Assembly: GCA_003151535.1 (NCBI GenBank)
Contig: PLXT01000118.1
Location: 1 to 16,661, forward strand
DNA: 16,661 bases
Origin: Methanobacterium sp.
Lineage (GTDB): Archaea; Methanobacteriota; Methanobacteria; Methanobacteriales; Methanobacteriaceae
Direction of reading: 5' to 3'
In this document: positions 1-6,866 of the stretch, piece by piece
How positions within the stretch are numbered: the first letter of the stretch is position 1
Layout of the letters: each line of letters begins with the position of its first letter
Notes under the pieces: model-generated
The model's database searches: none
The model's input: the letters and a program-made list of their open reading frames with translations, nothing else
What the model was told of the DNA's origin: nothing
Position numbers and translations under genes: made by a program

Positions 1-70
1 AAACATGAGGTTTATAGAAATTTTCTAAAAGAATTGTTATTATTTCTAATTAAATTAAAATTAGCAATTT

Positions 71-78
71 CAAAAAAA
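71..78 (-). terminator. Oligo-T tract after acnX, candidate terminator
   Basis: A run of seven A on the plus strand (T7 on the transcribed minus strand) lies about 8 bases past the acnX stop codon, followed by further T-rich sequence. Archaeal RNA polymerase commonly stops at such T-runs without a hairpin. Assignment rests on position and composition only, in a very AT-rich spacer. Confidence 0.35.
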
Positions 79-84
79 TGATGA

Positions 85-1278
85 TTATTTCTTTTCAATT
101 ATCAAGTTTTTTAGATCGTTATAAACAACATCTAATCCACACATATTAGGTACGTAATTAGCTGCTTTTGCAGAATCAACACCAATCACATTATAATCTA
201 ACTCTTCAATTGGGGCTACCACCATGCATGTGTCACAGACCATTTTTCCACCAGCATTTTCTATAATTTCTGTATAACCCATCCTATCTGCAGCTGCTTT
301 TACAGAGATAGAGGTGCAAACCCAAAGCATATTTTCAAGCTTCAGTCCAGCAACAGTTTCTGCTACTTGTTTAATCTCTTCAAGAGACGCATGTGGGCAT
401 CCAACACAAATTAGATCTGGTTTATCTTCAGTTGTAGATAATTTTATCTTTGTTTCATCTATATCTGCCCTATTAATTGATAATTTTTCGATTTTATCTT
501 CATCAGCTATTTTAACTGCCCACTTACTTTCGGGAGTGATATTTTCTACATGATATAATGCAACAGCACCTGAAGATGCGAGTGCTGCTCCAAGCCACTT
601 AAGCTGATCTGTGGATGGTGTAATTTTAAATTTAAAATATGGAATTCCCCCTCCCACATTATTACCTACCATATAACCAATAGCTCCAAAATCAGAACCT
701 TCTACAAGAGTTTCTATTTCAATGAACATGTTGGGTCGTCTACCTTCATCAAGATGGTATCCATAATTGGCTGTTCTTCCACATATGGCTGCGGATAATG
801 CTCCAGGTCCCCCTTCACGATTGGTCCTTGCACCTAAAACAGAATTTGCATAACAAACGGCCGATGATTCAGACCATGCAATATGTGAACCGAAAGTCGG
901 AACATTACCAACTAAATACGGTGTGCAAGTGCAGGTAGTTGATACACCCATTTTTTGGTATGCATCTACTATGGCTAGTTGTTTTTTTGTAAATTCTTCA
1001 GAAAATCCTAGTTCTTTCCATATTTGAAGATCTACACCGGCAGGATTTAAAGTAGATGGAACTCTTACATGTGCATCATTAGAAAGCTCTTCAATAAATT
1101 CAAGCCCAGCCTCACCTATAGTCTTATATGAAACACCAGATATCTGGGCAGAAGTAATTGGAACAAGCTTTTCTGCACCATATATATCTCCCAAGGCCAC
1201 AAGGATCTCCATACATTTGGCAATGGCTAATCCTTCTTCGCCATTGTACATTTTCTCTTCTTCTCGTGTTAAGTGCAT
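85..1278 (-). CDS. acnX: Aconitase X catalytic domain / phosphomevalonate dehydratase large subunit-like
   Basis: This 397-residue protein matches the aconitase-X (DUF521) large-subunit family. In archaea the family member works with a small swivelling subunit as an Fe-S enzyme that dehydrates 5-phosphomevalonate in the modified mevalonate route to archaeal lipids. Visible signatures are the N-terminal LTREEEKMYNGEEG segment, Cys116 and Cys118 in TTCTCTPYLVG, the ARTNREGGPGAL segment near 150-161, Cys294 in VGCPHAS, and Cys348/Cys351 in CDTCMVVAP; cysteines of this kind are the likely Fe-S ligands. I chose the ATG at 1278 over a GTG at 1287 because that GTG is part of GTGAT, a good archaeal ribosome-binding site 4 bases before the ATG. 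It follows the GAN-like gene by 49 bases and may be its last co-transcribed partner. The small subunit is not adjacent in this window. Family assignment is secure; substrate is inferred from archaeal homologues. Confidence 0.9.
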   Translation of the reverse strand: MHLTREEEKMYNGEEGLAIAKCMEILVALGDIYGAEKLVPITSAQISGVSYKTIGEAGLEFIEELSNDAHVRVPSTLNPAGVDLQIWKELGFSEEFTKKQLAIVDAYQKMGVSTTCTCTPYLVGNVPTFGSHIAWSESSAVCYANSVLGARTNREGGPGALSAAICGRTANYGYHLDEGRRPNMFIEIETLVEGSDFGAIGYMVGNNVGGGIPYFKFKITPSTDQLKWLGAALASSGAVALYHVENITPESKWAVKIADEDKIEKLSINRADIDETKIKLSTTEDKPDLICVGCPHASLEEIKQVAETVAGLKLENMLWVCTSISVKAAADRMGYTEIIENAGGKMVCDTCMVVAPIEELDYNVIGVDSAKAANYVPNMCGLDVVYNDLKNLIIEKK

Positions 1279-1327
1279 TTTTATCACAATGATTCGGATT
1301 TTTGACTTTATTCAGGCGTAATAATGA

Positions 1328-2689
1328 TCAACTGGCTTTCAATTGTGTTCTAACAATTTCATCAACCAGATTCAAAAAATTATCCATTTCTCTATATGGA
1401 ATAACAGCTCCTGCAGCAATATTATGTCCTCCACCAGACCCATTAAAACTTTTCGAAGCATTCTCAAGAGCATATCCTAGATTAACTCCTTTTTCAGTCA
1501 TTTTTGTAGTGGTTCGTCCTGATACTTTTATGATATTGTCCATTCGAGACATGGCTAGTACTGGTTTTTCAGGATCTAAAATTTCTAGATCAAGTCCTAT
1601 GCTTGAAAGTGTACCCATAATACGTTTTTTTCTTTTTTCTTCAGCGTATATATATTGTATTTTATCTTGAATTACTGAACCTTCTTTTTTAATCCATTCT
1701 ATACCATAAACAATATCATCTCTATAAGTTTTTACCAGATCTTGAGCTTCTTTTATTGAATCCTTTCGATCTCCTATGCATATGCTGAGACCGATTCCAT
1801 GCTTTTTGTTTTTGCCGCATGCATCCAATATGTTGGAGTAATCTTCTAGATTCCTTAGTTCGGGTATTTCTGATGGAACACTGTAAACACTGCTGAATAT
1901 TTCAGGATTTATTTTTACAAGCTCATTCTTGAGAATATCCTTCTCTTCATTACTTAATTCATCGAATTTGATTCCATATGATATTCCTATCTTTTCAAGG
2001 AAGTTTACAGAGCTTTCTTCATCTCCTGAAACATCTTTAATAACAGGATTGATTGTATAGGATAATGCTTTATAAAGCGGTTCTACAGATTTGTATGCTA
2101 TTTTGAGATCGTCTCTAACTTCAATATTATTAGATTCAACCCCATCATTGAGAATCATCTGATTAACACCAGTAAAACCATTTTTATATTGCATGTCCCC
2201 AAATGCACCAACAATTGCTAGTCCTGCCAGGTTTGTATATCCCATAGGTCGCACAGTAAGATAAGAAACTCCTGATGCACTAACATCCTTTGTACCGTCC
2301 AACCCATAAAGATGAGGATTGACATGAACAATATTATCTCCATGCCTTGCATTGAGATTTGTCTGGTGATGATCGGCGATTATTACATCGCCTTTGAGTC
2401 TGCTAATGCTCTTTAAATTTGCACTTCCCATATCACAAAAAATGAACAGTTTATACTTCTCTTTTAAAAATTTTGAAATTATTTCATCCTTCAACCTAGG
2501 AACAATGGTTACATGGAACTTACCATCTTCATTGGCAATAGCATTACACATTACTCCTGCAGCTGATATCCCATCGGCATCGTTGTGAGAAATAATTCTC
2601 ACAACATGGTCCTGTTTTAAATGCCTGCTCAATATGTCGCAGGCTTCTTCGGCCTTATTTAACAAGGAGTGCTGCTGTTTTTGGATCAT
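1328..2689 (-). CDS. DHH-family single-strand nuclease, archaeal RecJ-like / GAN
   Basis: A protein of about 453 residues with the full DHH-DHHA1 phosphoesterase layout. Counting from the ATG, motif HNDADG is at 35-40, an Asp of CDMG at 86, the ADHH motif near 105-108, and the DHHA1 signature GSGGGHNIAAGA lies near the C-terminus. All metal-binding motifs look intact, so an active Mn/Mg-dependent nuclease is expected. Archaeal proteins of this type (GAN) associate with GINS/MCM in the replisome or act as RecJ/Cdc45-like exonucleases. The start is uncertain: GTG at 2713 adds 8 residues, while ATG at 2689 is preceded by GGATGGAG at very short spacing. Either way the start lies inside the end of rps15 (overlap 35 or 59 bases), so translation is probably coupled to the ribosomal protein gene. 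Confidence 0.9.
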   Translation of the reverse strand: MIQKQQHSLLNKAEEACDILSRHLKQDHVVRIISHNDADGISAAGVMCNAIANEDGKFHVTIVPRLKDEIISKFLKEKYKLFIFCDMGSANLKSISRLKGDVIIADHHQTNLNARHGDNIVHVNPHLYGLDGTKDVSASGVSYLTVRPMGYTNLAGLAIVGAFGDMQYKNGFTGVNQMILNDGVESNNIEVRDDLKIAYKSVEPLYKALSYTINPVIKDVSGDEESSVNFLEKIGISYGIKFDELSNEEKDILKNELVKINPEIFSSVYSVPSEIPELRNLEDYSNILDACGKNKKHGIGLSICIGDRKDSIKEAQDLVKTYRDDIVYGIEWIKKEGSVIQDKIQYIYAEEKRKKRIMGTLSSIGLDLEILDPEKPVLAMSRMDNIIKVSGRTTTKMTEKGVNLGYALENASKSFNGSGGGHNIAAGAVIPYREMDNFLNLVDEIVRTQLKAS

Positions 2690-3056
2690 ATCTCCATCCT
2701 TCTGGGAGCACACCTTCCCTTACATAGTATCTTACGAGTCTTCTAATTTTGGATTCAATGATCCTAAGTCCCCTTTTGGTGTGAAGGTCCTTTTGGTTCT
2801 CTATTAAATGATCCCTTATATTGACTGCTTTTTTTATGAGATTAATAAGCTCTTCAGGATATTCTTCGCCTTGACCGTGTTTTACTAATATCGCTGTTAT
2901 TTTATTTCCAGTCACGGTTTTGACATCAGGTATCCCATACTGATCTCTTAGTATAACTCCGATAACACTAGTGGATTTACCCTCTTTCCTGAATTTTAAT
3001 ACGAGTTCTTCAATTTCTTCATTTGAATATTCTGTCCATTCCGGCTTTATTGCCAT
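2655..3056 (-). CDS. rps15: 30S ribosomal protein S15 (uS15), archaeal type
   Basis: The 133-residue product is archaeal/eukaryotic-type uS15, which binds the central domain of 16S rRNA early in small-subunit assembly. Recognisable segments are the N-terminal PEWTEYSNEEIEELVLKFRK, ILRDQYGIPDVK, VNIRDHLIENQKDLHTKRGL and the C-terminal EGWRYDPKTAALLVK. It lacks the basic, histidine-rich N-terminal extension seen in some archaeal and eukaryotic S15 proteins. The ATG directly abuts the TAA of rdgB, and its ribosome-binding site GAGGTGAT is formed by the last codons of rdgB, so translation is very likely coupled. The 3' end overlaps the start of the GAN-like nuclease gene. Confidence 0.97.
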   Translation of the reverse strand: MAIKPEWTEYSNEEIEELVLKFRKEGKSTSVIGVILRDQYGIPDVKTVTGNKITAILVKHGQGEEYPEELINLIKKAVNIRDHLIENQKDLHTKRGLRIIESKIRRLVRYYVREGVLPEGWRYDPKTAALLVK

Positions 3057-3617
3057 TTAATCACCTCTATAATCTTTATACCAATTTGCAAACTTTTCAA
3101 GTGATCTCCTGCGGTGAGAGAATTCATTCTTCTCATTAATAGATAACTCTCCAAAGGTTTTTTCATATCCTTCGGGTTTGAATAGAGGATCGTATGCAAA
3201 ACCATTATTCCCCTTCTCAAAGTAACCTATACTTCCACGGACAGTGCCTAAAAAAATCTCGGGCTCGGTTTTGGGGGTGCAGAACCCAACAGCCGACCTG
3301 AATTCGGCATATCTGTCTTCAACATCACTCATTAGTTTTAATATTCCCTTATTTCCCACTGTATCCTGAACATAGGATGAATAAGTTCCTGGAAACCATT
3401 TAAGGGCTTTAATAAAAATTCCAGCGTCTTCAACTATCACTGGCTTGCCAAAACGCTTGGCTACATACTTTGCACCGTACTTGGCTACATCTACCAGTTC
3501 TCCTTGGATCTCTGGGTAACCGAGGTCAGCATGTTCCAGTTCTATTCCAAAGTTATCAAAGATACCTTTGGCTTCTTTTACTTTGTGTTGGTTACCAGTT
3601 ATAAATGTTATCTTCAT
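3057..3617 (-). CDS. rdgB: XTP/dITP diphosphatase (HAM1/RdgB family)
   Basis: A 186-residue protein of the Ham1/ITPase family, which hydrolyses non-canonical purine triphosphates (ITP, dITP, XTP) to monophosphate and pyrophosphate, keeping them out of DNA and RNA. The N-terminal substrate loop FITGNQHKVKEA, the acidic pair Glu63-Asp64 in VEDAGIF, the NNGFAYDPLF segment near 137-146 and the C-terminal SHRRRSL motif are all present. The start is ambiguous: ATG at 3617 gives the usual family N-terminus (MKITFITGN), while ATG at 3626 adds three residues. The site GGGGTGAG sits one base before the upstream ATG and about ten before the downstream one. The C-terminal codons RGD and stop (AGA GGT GAT TAA) form the ribosome-binding site of rps15. 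A MITE ends about 36 bases upstream of the 3617 ATG. Confidence 0.95.
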   Translation of the reverse strand: MKITFITGNQHKVKEAKGIFDNFGIELEHADLGYPEIQGELVDVAKYGAKYVAKRFGKPVIVEDAGIFIKALKWFPGTYSSYVQDTVGNKGILKLMSDVEDRYAEFRSAVGFCTPKTEPEIFLGTVRGSIGYFEKGNNGFAYDPLFKPEGYEKTFGELSINEKNEFSHRRRSLEKFANWYKDYRGD

Positions 3618-3647
3618 AGAAATCATCTCACCCCTAATTTTTATTTA

Positions 3648-3652
3648 CAATT
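3648..3652. repeat. Target-site duplication of the MITE, left copy
   Basis: CAATT here directly abuts the left inverted repeat and is repeated exactly at 3760-3764 after the right one. The identity happens to continue for three more bases (GAG) because the right flank reads CAATTGAG, so 5 bp is the minimum and the likely length given flush inverted-repeat ends. Confidence 0.8.
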
Positions 3653-3759
3653 GAGGCTGTCTCATAATTATTTTTTGCATCGCTACTTTCTCTTTATTTT
3701 AAATTTAAAGCTCTATTTATTCTTATTTTTTTCCATATTTTGATTTATGAGACAGCCTC
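3653..3759. mobile_element. 107-bp MITE-like non-autonomous element
   Basis: The element has perfect 15-bp terminal inverted repeats, GAGGCTGTCTCATAA at 3653-3667 and its exact reverse complement at 3745-3759. It is flanked on both sides by CAATT (3648-3652 and 3760-3764), the expected target-site duplication. The 77-bp interior is AT-rich, has no coding capacity, and contains the 12-bp palindrome TTTAAATTTAAA (3698-3709). Perfect ends plus a direct duplication mean an insertion mobilised in trans by a transposase encoded elsewhere, probably recent enough that the ends have not diverged. I cannot assign the parent IS family from the ends alone. It sits between kae1-bud32 and rdgB, just upstream of the rdgB ribosome-binding site. 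Confidence 0.85.
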
Positions 3760-3764
3760 CAATT
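3760..3764. repeat. Target-site duplication of the MITE, right copy
   Basis: Second copy of CAATT, immediately outside the right inverted repeat and matching 3648-3652. The empty site before insertion would read ...ttta-CAATT-gagat.... Confidence 0.8.
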
Positions 3765-3835
3765 GAGATAAAAAATTTTATATTAATAGTTACGATTTTA
3801 ATTGTTTAATATTTAAAGTAGAAATTTAAGACTTT

Positions 3836-5488
3836 TTATGACTCTAAATTACTTTTGTAGCGTCCTCTACCTTCAATATCTTTAACCTTAATAACCACCT
3901 TTTCATAATCATCTGCAGAATTATATCCTTTTAAGATAGATTTGAAACATTCATCAGCTATTTTATGGTGTATTCCTGATATGGCCTTTTTAAAAACCAA
4001 CAAATCAACACCTTTATCCTCAACTAAATCTGAAATCATTCCTAAACCAAAGTCTATGAAATAAACATCGTTGTTTTGGAGGATCATATTTGAACTAGTT
4101 AAATCACCATGTATTATATTGCAGTTGTGAAGATTTGCTATATTCGTTCCTATCTTCTCACATAATTTTTTAACTAGTATATCTGGATTTACAGAACATT
4201 CTAAATCCTCAAAAATCTTTTTAATAATAATTCCTTCTACATTTTCCATAATAATTGAATTTTCATCTTTATCAATGTCGTATATTATTGGAGTTTTAAC
4301 ACCACATCTTTTGGCTTCCCCTAATAATTTGGCTTCTTTTTTGGTTCTCTTTTTCCTTAAATGATCGTCAAGCACTTCAATTCTGTAACTTTTTGGAATT
4401 CTCTTTTTTATTAGAACTTCCTGATCCATCCAACGACCAGAATAAATATTTGCTTCTGCACCCTTCTCAACCATTGCAGGAGGCAGCTTCAAAGATATTT
4501 TTGAGCTTTTCATCCATGGGACATTAACTTCATCTGTTCTGTATTTCTGTATAACTCCTGTGTCAGATATGTCGGTAACTAATCCATGCTTATACATTAA
4601 CTGACCCATCCAAGCAATCATGGCTCCATTATCACCACAATATTTCATTGGTGGCATAAAGAAATCTACATAATGTTCTTCAGACATCACAGCAAGCATT
4701 TCTCTTAATCGGCTATTAGCAGCTACTCCACCACATAATAAAACTTCTCTTTTTTTAGTATGTGAAATAGCTCTTTCAGTAACTTCAACCAACATTGAAA
4801 AAGCTGTTTCCTGCAGGCTATAACAGACATCTGCTAATGATTCACCAGATTCATATTTTCTAATAGCTGCTGTTAATAGTCCTGAAAATGATAAATCCAT
4901 TCCTTTAACCGTATATGGTAGTTTAATGTATTTATCTGATTTTTTTGCCATTTCTTCTACTTTAGGGCCTCCAGGATGGCCCAACCCAACAGATCTGCTG
5001 AACTGATCAAGGCAGTTCCCCATGGCGATGTCTAAGGTTTCACCAAAAACCCTGTACCTTCCAGAATCAAAAGCAATAATTTGGGTATTCCCTCCACTAA
5101 CATATAGTGTTACTGGATCAAGAGCACCTGTGGTCAATTTTCCAATTTCTACATGACCAATGCAATGATTCACTCCCACTATTGGTTTATTTAGCATGAG
5201 TGAAAGGCTTCTTGATGCAGTGGCAACTGTTCTGAGAGCTGGACCCAAACCTGGACCTTTTGAGAACGCAACCAGATCGATGTCGTTTAAATATAAACCT
5301 GATTCTTCTAGTGTTTTTTTTATTAATGGAACAATATTAGCAGCATGATGTTCGGCAGCTTCTCTTGGATGTATTCCTCCACTTTCTGGTATAAGGGCCT
5401 TACCAACAGATGCCAAGATCTTACCATCAGAATCAACAATTCCCACACCAGTTTTTTCAGCGGTACCTTCAATTCCTATACATATCAA
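3836..5488 (-). CDS. kae1-bud32: Kae1-Bud32 fusion: tRNA t6A transferase subunit plus atypical kinase
   Basis: A 550-residue fusion of the two catalytic KEOPS subunits. Residues 1 to about 325 are Kae1, which transfers the threonylcarbamoyl group to A37 of ANN-decoding tRNAs; metal ligands His108 and His112 (HCIGH), the SGGNTQ loop (131-136) and Asp286 (CGDNGAM) are present. Residues from about 335 are Bud32, a small RIO-like kinase/ATPase: G-loop region EKGAEANIYSG, Lys361/362, HGDLTSSN (460-467) with catalytic Asp462, and DFG at 479-481. The start is a TTG: an in-frame TGA lies directly before it, the essential CIGIEGTA strand begins at once, and GTGAT sits 4 bases upstream. It is the first gene of the minus-strand cluster and diverges from cobT. 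Fusion of these two genes is typical of many euryarchaea. Other KEOPS partners (Cgi121, Pcc1) are not in the window. Confidence 0.97.
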   Translation of the reverse strand: MICIGIEGTAEKTGVGIVDSDGKILASVGKALIPESGGIHPREAAEHHAANIVPLIKKTLEESGLYLNDIDLVAFSKGPGLGPALRTVATASRSLSLMLNKPIVGVNHCIGHVEIGKLTTGALDPVTLYVSGGNTQIIAFDSGRYRVFGETLDIAMGNCLDQFSRSVGLGHPGGPKVEEMAKKSDKYIKLPYTVKGMDLSFSGLLTAAIRKYESGESLADVCYSLQETAFSMLVEVTERAISHTKKREVLLCGGVAANSRLREMLAVMSEEHYVDFFMPPMKYCGDNGAMIAWMGQLMYKHGLVTDISDTGVIQKYRTDEVNVPWMKSSKISLKLPPAMVEKGAEANIYSGRWMDQEVLIKKRIPKSYRIEVLDDHLRKKRTKKEAKLLGEAKRCGVKTPIIYDIDKDENSIIMENVEGIIIKKIFEDLECSVNPDILVKKLCEKIGTNIANLHNCNIIHGDLTSSNMILQNNDVYFIDFGLGMISDLVEDKGVDLLVFKKAISGIHHKIADECFKSILKGYNSADDYEKVVIKVKDIEGRGRYKSNLES

Positions 5489-5617
5489 TCAAATCACTTT
5501 TCCCTCTATTCTATGAATTTAAAATTATCTAATAAATTTGAAATATTGCGAGCTATAACATTTTAAACCATAAATCTTTATATTAATACTCTATTCAATT
5601 GCATGATTTGTACATTA

Positions 5618-5625
5618 TTTATATC
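5618..5625 (+). promoter_or_regulatory. Candidate TATA box of cobT
   Basis: TTTATATC lies 40-47 bases before the cobT ATG, giving an expected transcript start near 5645-5650 and a short leader containing the ribosome-binding site. The divergent spacer (5489-5664) is AT-rich, and other TATA-like strings (for example near 5578) exist, so the choice is tentative. Confidence 0.4.
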
Positions 5626-5664
5626 TTATTTTATATCAATATCTAATAATTGAAGGTGAGACAA

Positions 5665-6738
5665 ATGGATAAAGAAATAAAGTGTTATGGATCATCAGAA
5701 ATGATTCCTGAATTAAAAAATAAAGATTCTTTATTTTTATGTGTTATAGCAAATACTCTAACTTCTAGAATAAATGGGATAACAGGAGCGGGAGCTACAC
5801 CAGAATTAACAGATTACACACCAGCAGCAGATGTTGAACTTGTAATGTTGGGGAAAACACTGTGTCTTCCAGAAATTCCTAAAACCGTAGTTGAGGGTAT
5901 TTCAACACCTACACCAGCAATAATAACTAAAGCTGCTCTTGATCTGGCTGATATTCCCTTCTTAGTGGTTGACGCGGGGGCCGCTATTAAACCAAATATC
6001 CCATATATAATTATTAATGAGACACCTGGAGGAGATATTAGCAAAGGTAATGCTGTTCAAAACTCTGAAAAGATTTTTAATAATGGACTTCTGCTGGGTA
6101 AAGTTCTTTCAAAGCTTACAAATCATCTAGTGATTGGCGAAAGTATTCCTGCAGGTACAACAACTGCTCTCGGTATTCTAACTGCAATGGGTTATGAAGT
6201 AGATCACAAAATGAGTGGAAGTACTCCAGAAAATCCTCATAACCTCAAACATAATGTTGTGAAAAATGGTTTAAATGTTTCAGGATATACTCCTGGAGAA
6301 CTTAAGTCAGAACCTTTCTTAGCAATAAATGCTGTTGGAGATCCTATGATTCCTGCTGTGGCAGGAATTGCAATGGGAAGTAGTGTTCCTGTTACACTGG
6401 CAGGAGGAACACAAATGACTGCTGTATGTGCTGTTATAAAGGCTATATCGCCAGATTTTGACTTTAATTCTTTATCAATAGCTACAACAGTTTTTGTTTC
6501 AGAAGATGAAACTTCAGATATTAACTTTCTTGTTAATCAGATTTCAGATATATCTATTATGGCCGTGGATCCTAACTTTGAAAAATCTGATACAGAAGGA
6601 CTTATAAACTACACTAAGGGGTCTGTAAAAGAAGGAGTAGGAGCTGGAGGTGCAATGTTAGCAGCACTGCTTAAGGGTATTTCTGTAGAAGAAATTCGAA
6701 TTAAAACTGAGGAATTATGTGAAGAGATTTTTAACTAA
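5665..6738 (+). CDS. cobT: Archaeal CobT-like nicotinate-nucleotide:lower-ligand phosphoribosyltransferase
   Basis: A 357-residue protein of the archaeal branch of the CobT family (TIGR00303-type), which activates the cobamide lower-ligand base as its alpha-ribotide in B12 biosynthesis. Methanogens need cobamides for methyl-transfer corrinoid proteins. Glycine-rich substrate segments are visible: GITGAGATPELTDYTPAADVE (38-58, listed by position with key Gly/Asp residues), GESIPAGTTTALGIL (158-172), and later GDPMIPAVAGIAMG, LAGGTQM and a C-terminal GVGAGGAMLAALLKG. The ATG at 5665 is chosen over the upstream in-frame TTG at 5650 because AGGTGA sits 5 bases before it. It stands alone on the plus strand, divergent from kae1-bud32 and convergent with ilvE. 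The archaeal family is distant from bacterial CobT, so exact base specificity is inferred. Confidence 0.85.
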   Translation: MDKEIKCYGSSEMIPELKNKDSLFLCVIANTLTSRINGITGAGATPELTDYTPAADVELVMLGKTLCLPEIPKTVVEGISTPTPAIITKAALDLADIPFLVVDAGAAIKPNIPYIIINETPGGDISKGNAVQNSEKIFNNGLLLGKVLSKLTNHLVIGESIPAGTTTALGILTAMGYEVDHKMSGSTPENPHNLKHNVVKNGLNVSGYTPGELKSEPFLAINAVGDPMIPAVAGIAMGSSVPVTLAGGTQMTAVCAVIKAISPDFDFNSLSIATTVFVSEDETSDINFLVNQISDISIMAVDPNFEKSDTEGLINYTKGSVKEGVGAGGAMLAALLKGISVEEIRIKTEELCEEIFN

Positions 6739-6753
6739 ATCATATTTAATCAA

Positions 6754-6760
6754 TTTTTTT
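6754..6760 (+). terminator. T7 run downstream of cobT, candidate terminator
   Basis: Seven T residues lie 15 bases after the cobT stop in the convergent spacer with ilvE, in the position expected for an archaeal oligo-T terminator. Confidence 0.4.
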
Positions 6761-6817
6761 ATTAATCATATATTGGATTAATTATGCTGAATATTTCTTA
6801 AAAACAGTAGAATAGTT

Positions 6818-6833
6818 ATAAGTTATAACTTAT
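6818..6833. repeat. 16-bp perfect palindrome in the cobT/ilvE convergent spacer
   Basis: ATAAGTTATAACTTAT is a perfect palindrome about 33 bases beyond the ilvE stop. A related string AACTTATAACTCAT follows at 6848-6861, so AGTTATA/ACTTATA units are clustered. It could be a bidirectional termination or 3'-end processing structure, or chance in AT-rich DNA. Confidence 0.45.
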
Positions 6834-6866
6834 ATGTTCTAAGGTCTAACTTATAACTCATACTTC

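Noticed and set aside
314..553. Small plus-strand ORF inside acnX, and similar ones at 1302-1670, 2394-2588, 5345-5566, 11107-11379, 12228-12524, 13683-13889, 14556-15308
   Set aside because: All lie opposite well-identified conserved genes, have no ribosome-binding site worth noting and translate into compositionally odd peptides; they are shadows of the real coding strand.
3504..3743. Plus-strand 79-residue ORF reaching through the MITE
   Set aside because: It begins opposite rdgB and continues into the non-coding transposable element; its Phe/Leu/Tyr-rich product comes from AT-rich DNA. It is not a transposase.
5814..6044. Minus-strand ORF inside cobT
   Set aside because: Opposite the conserved CobT-family glycine-rich segments; a shadow frame.
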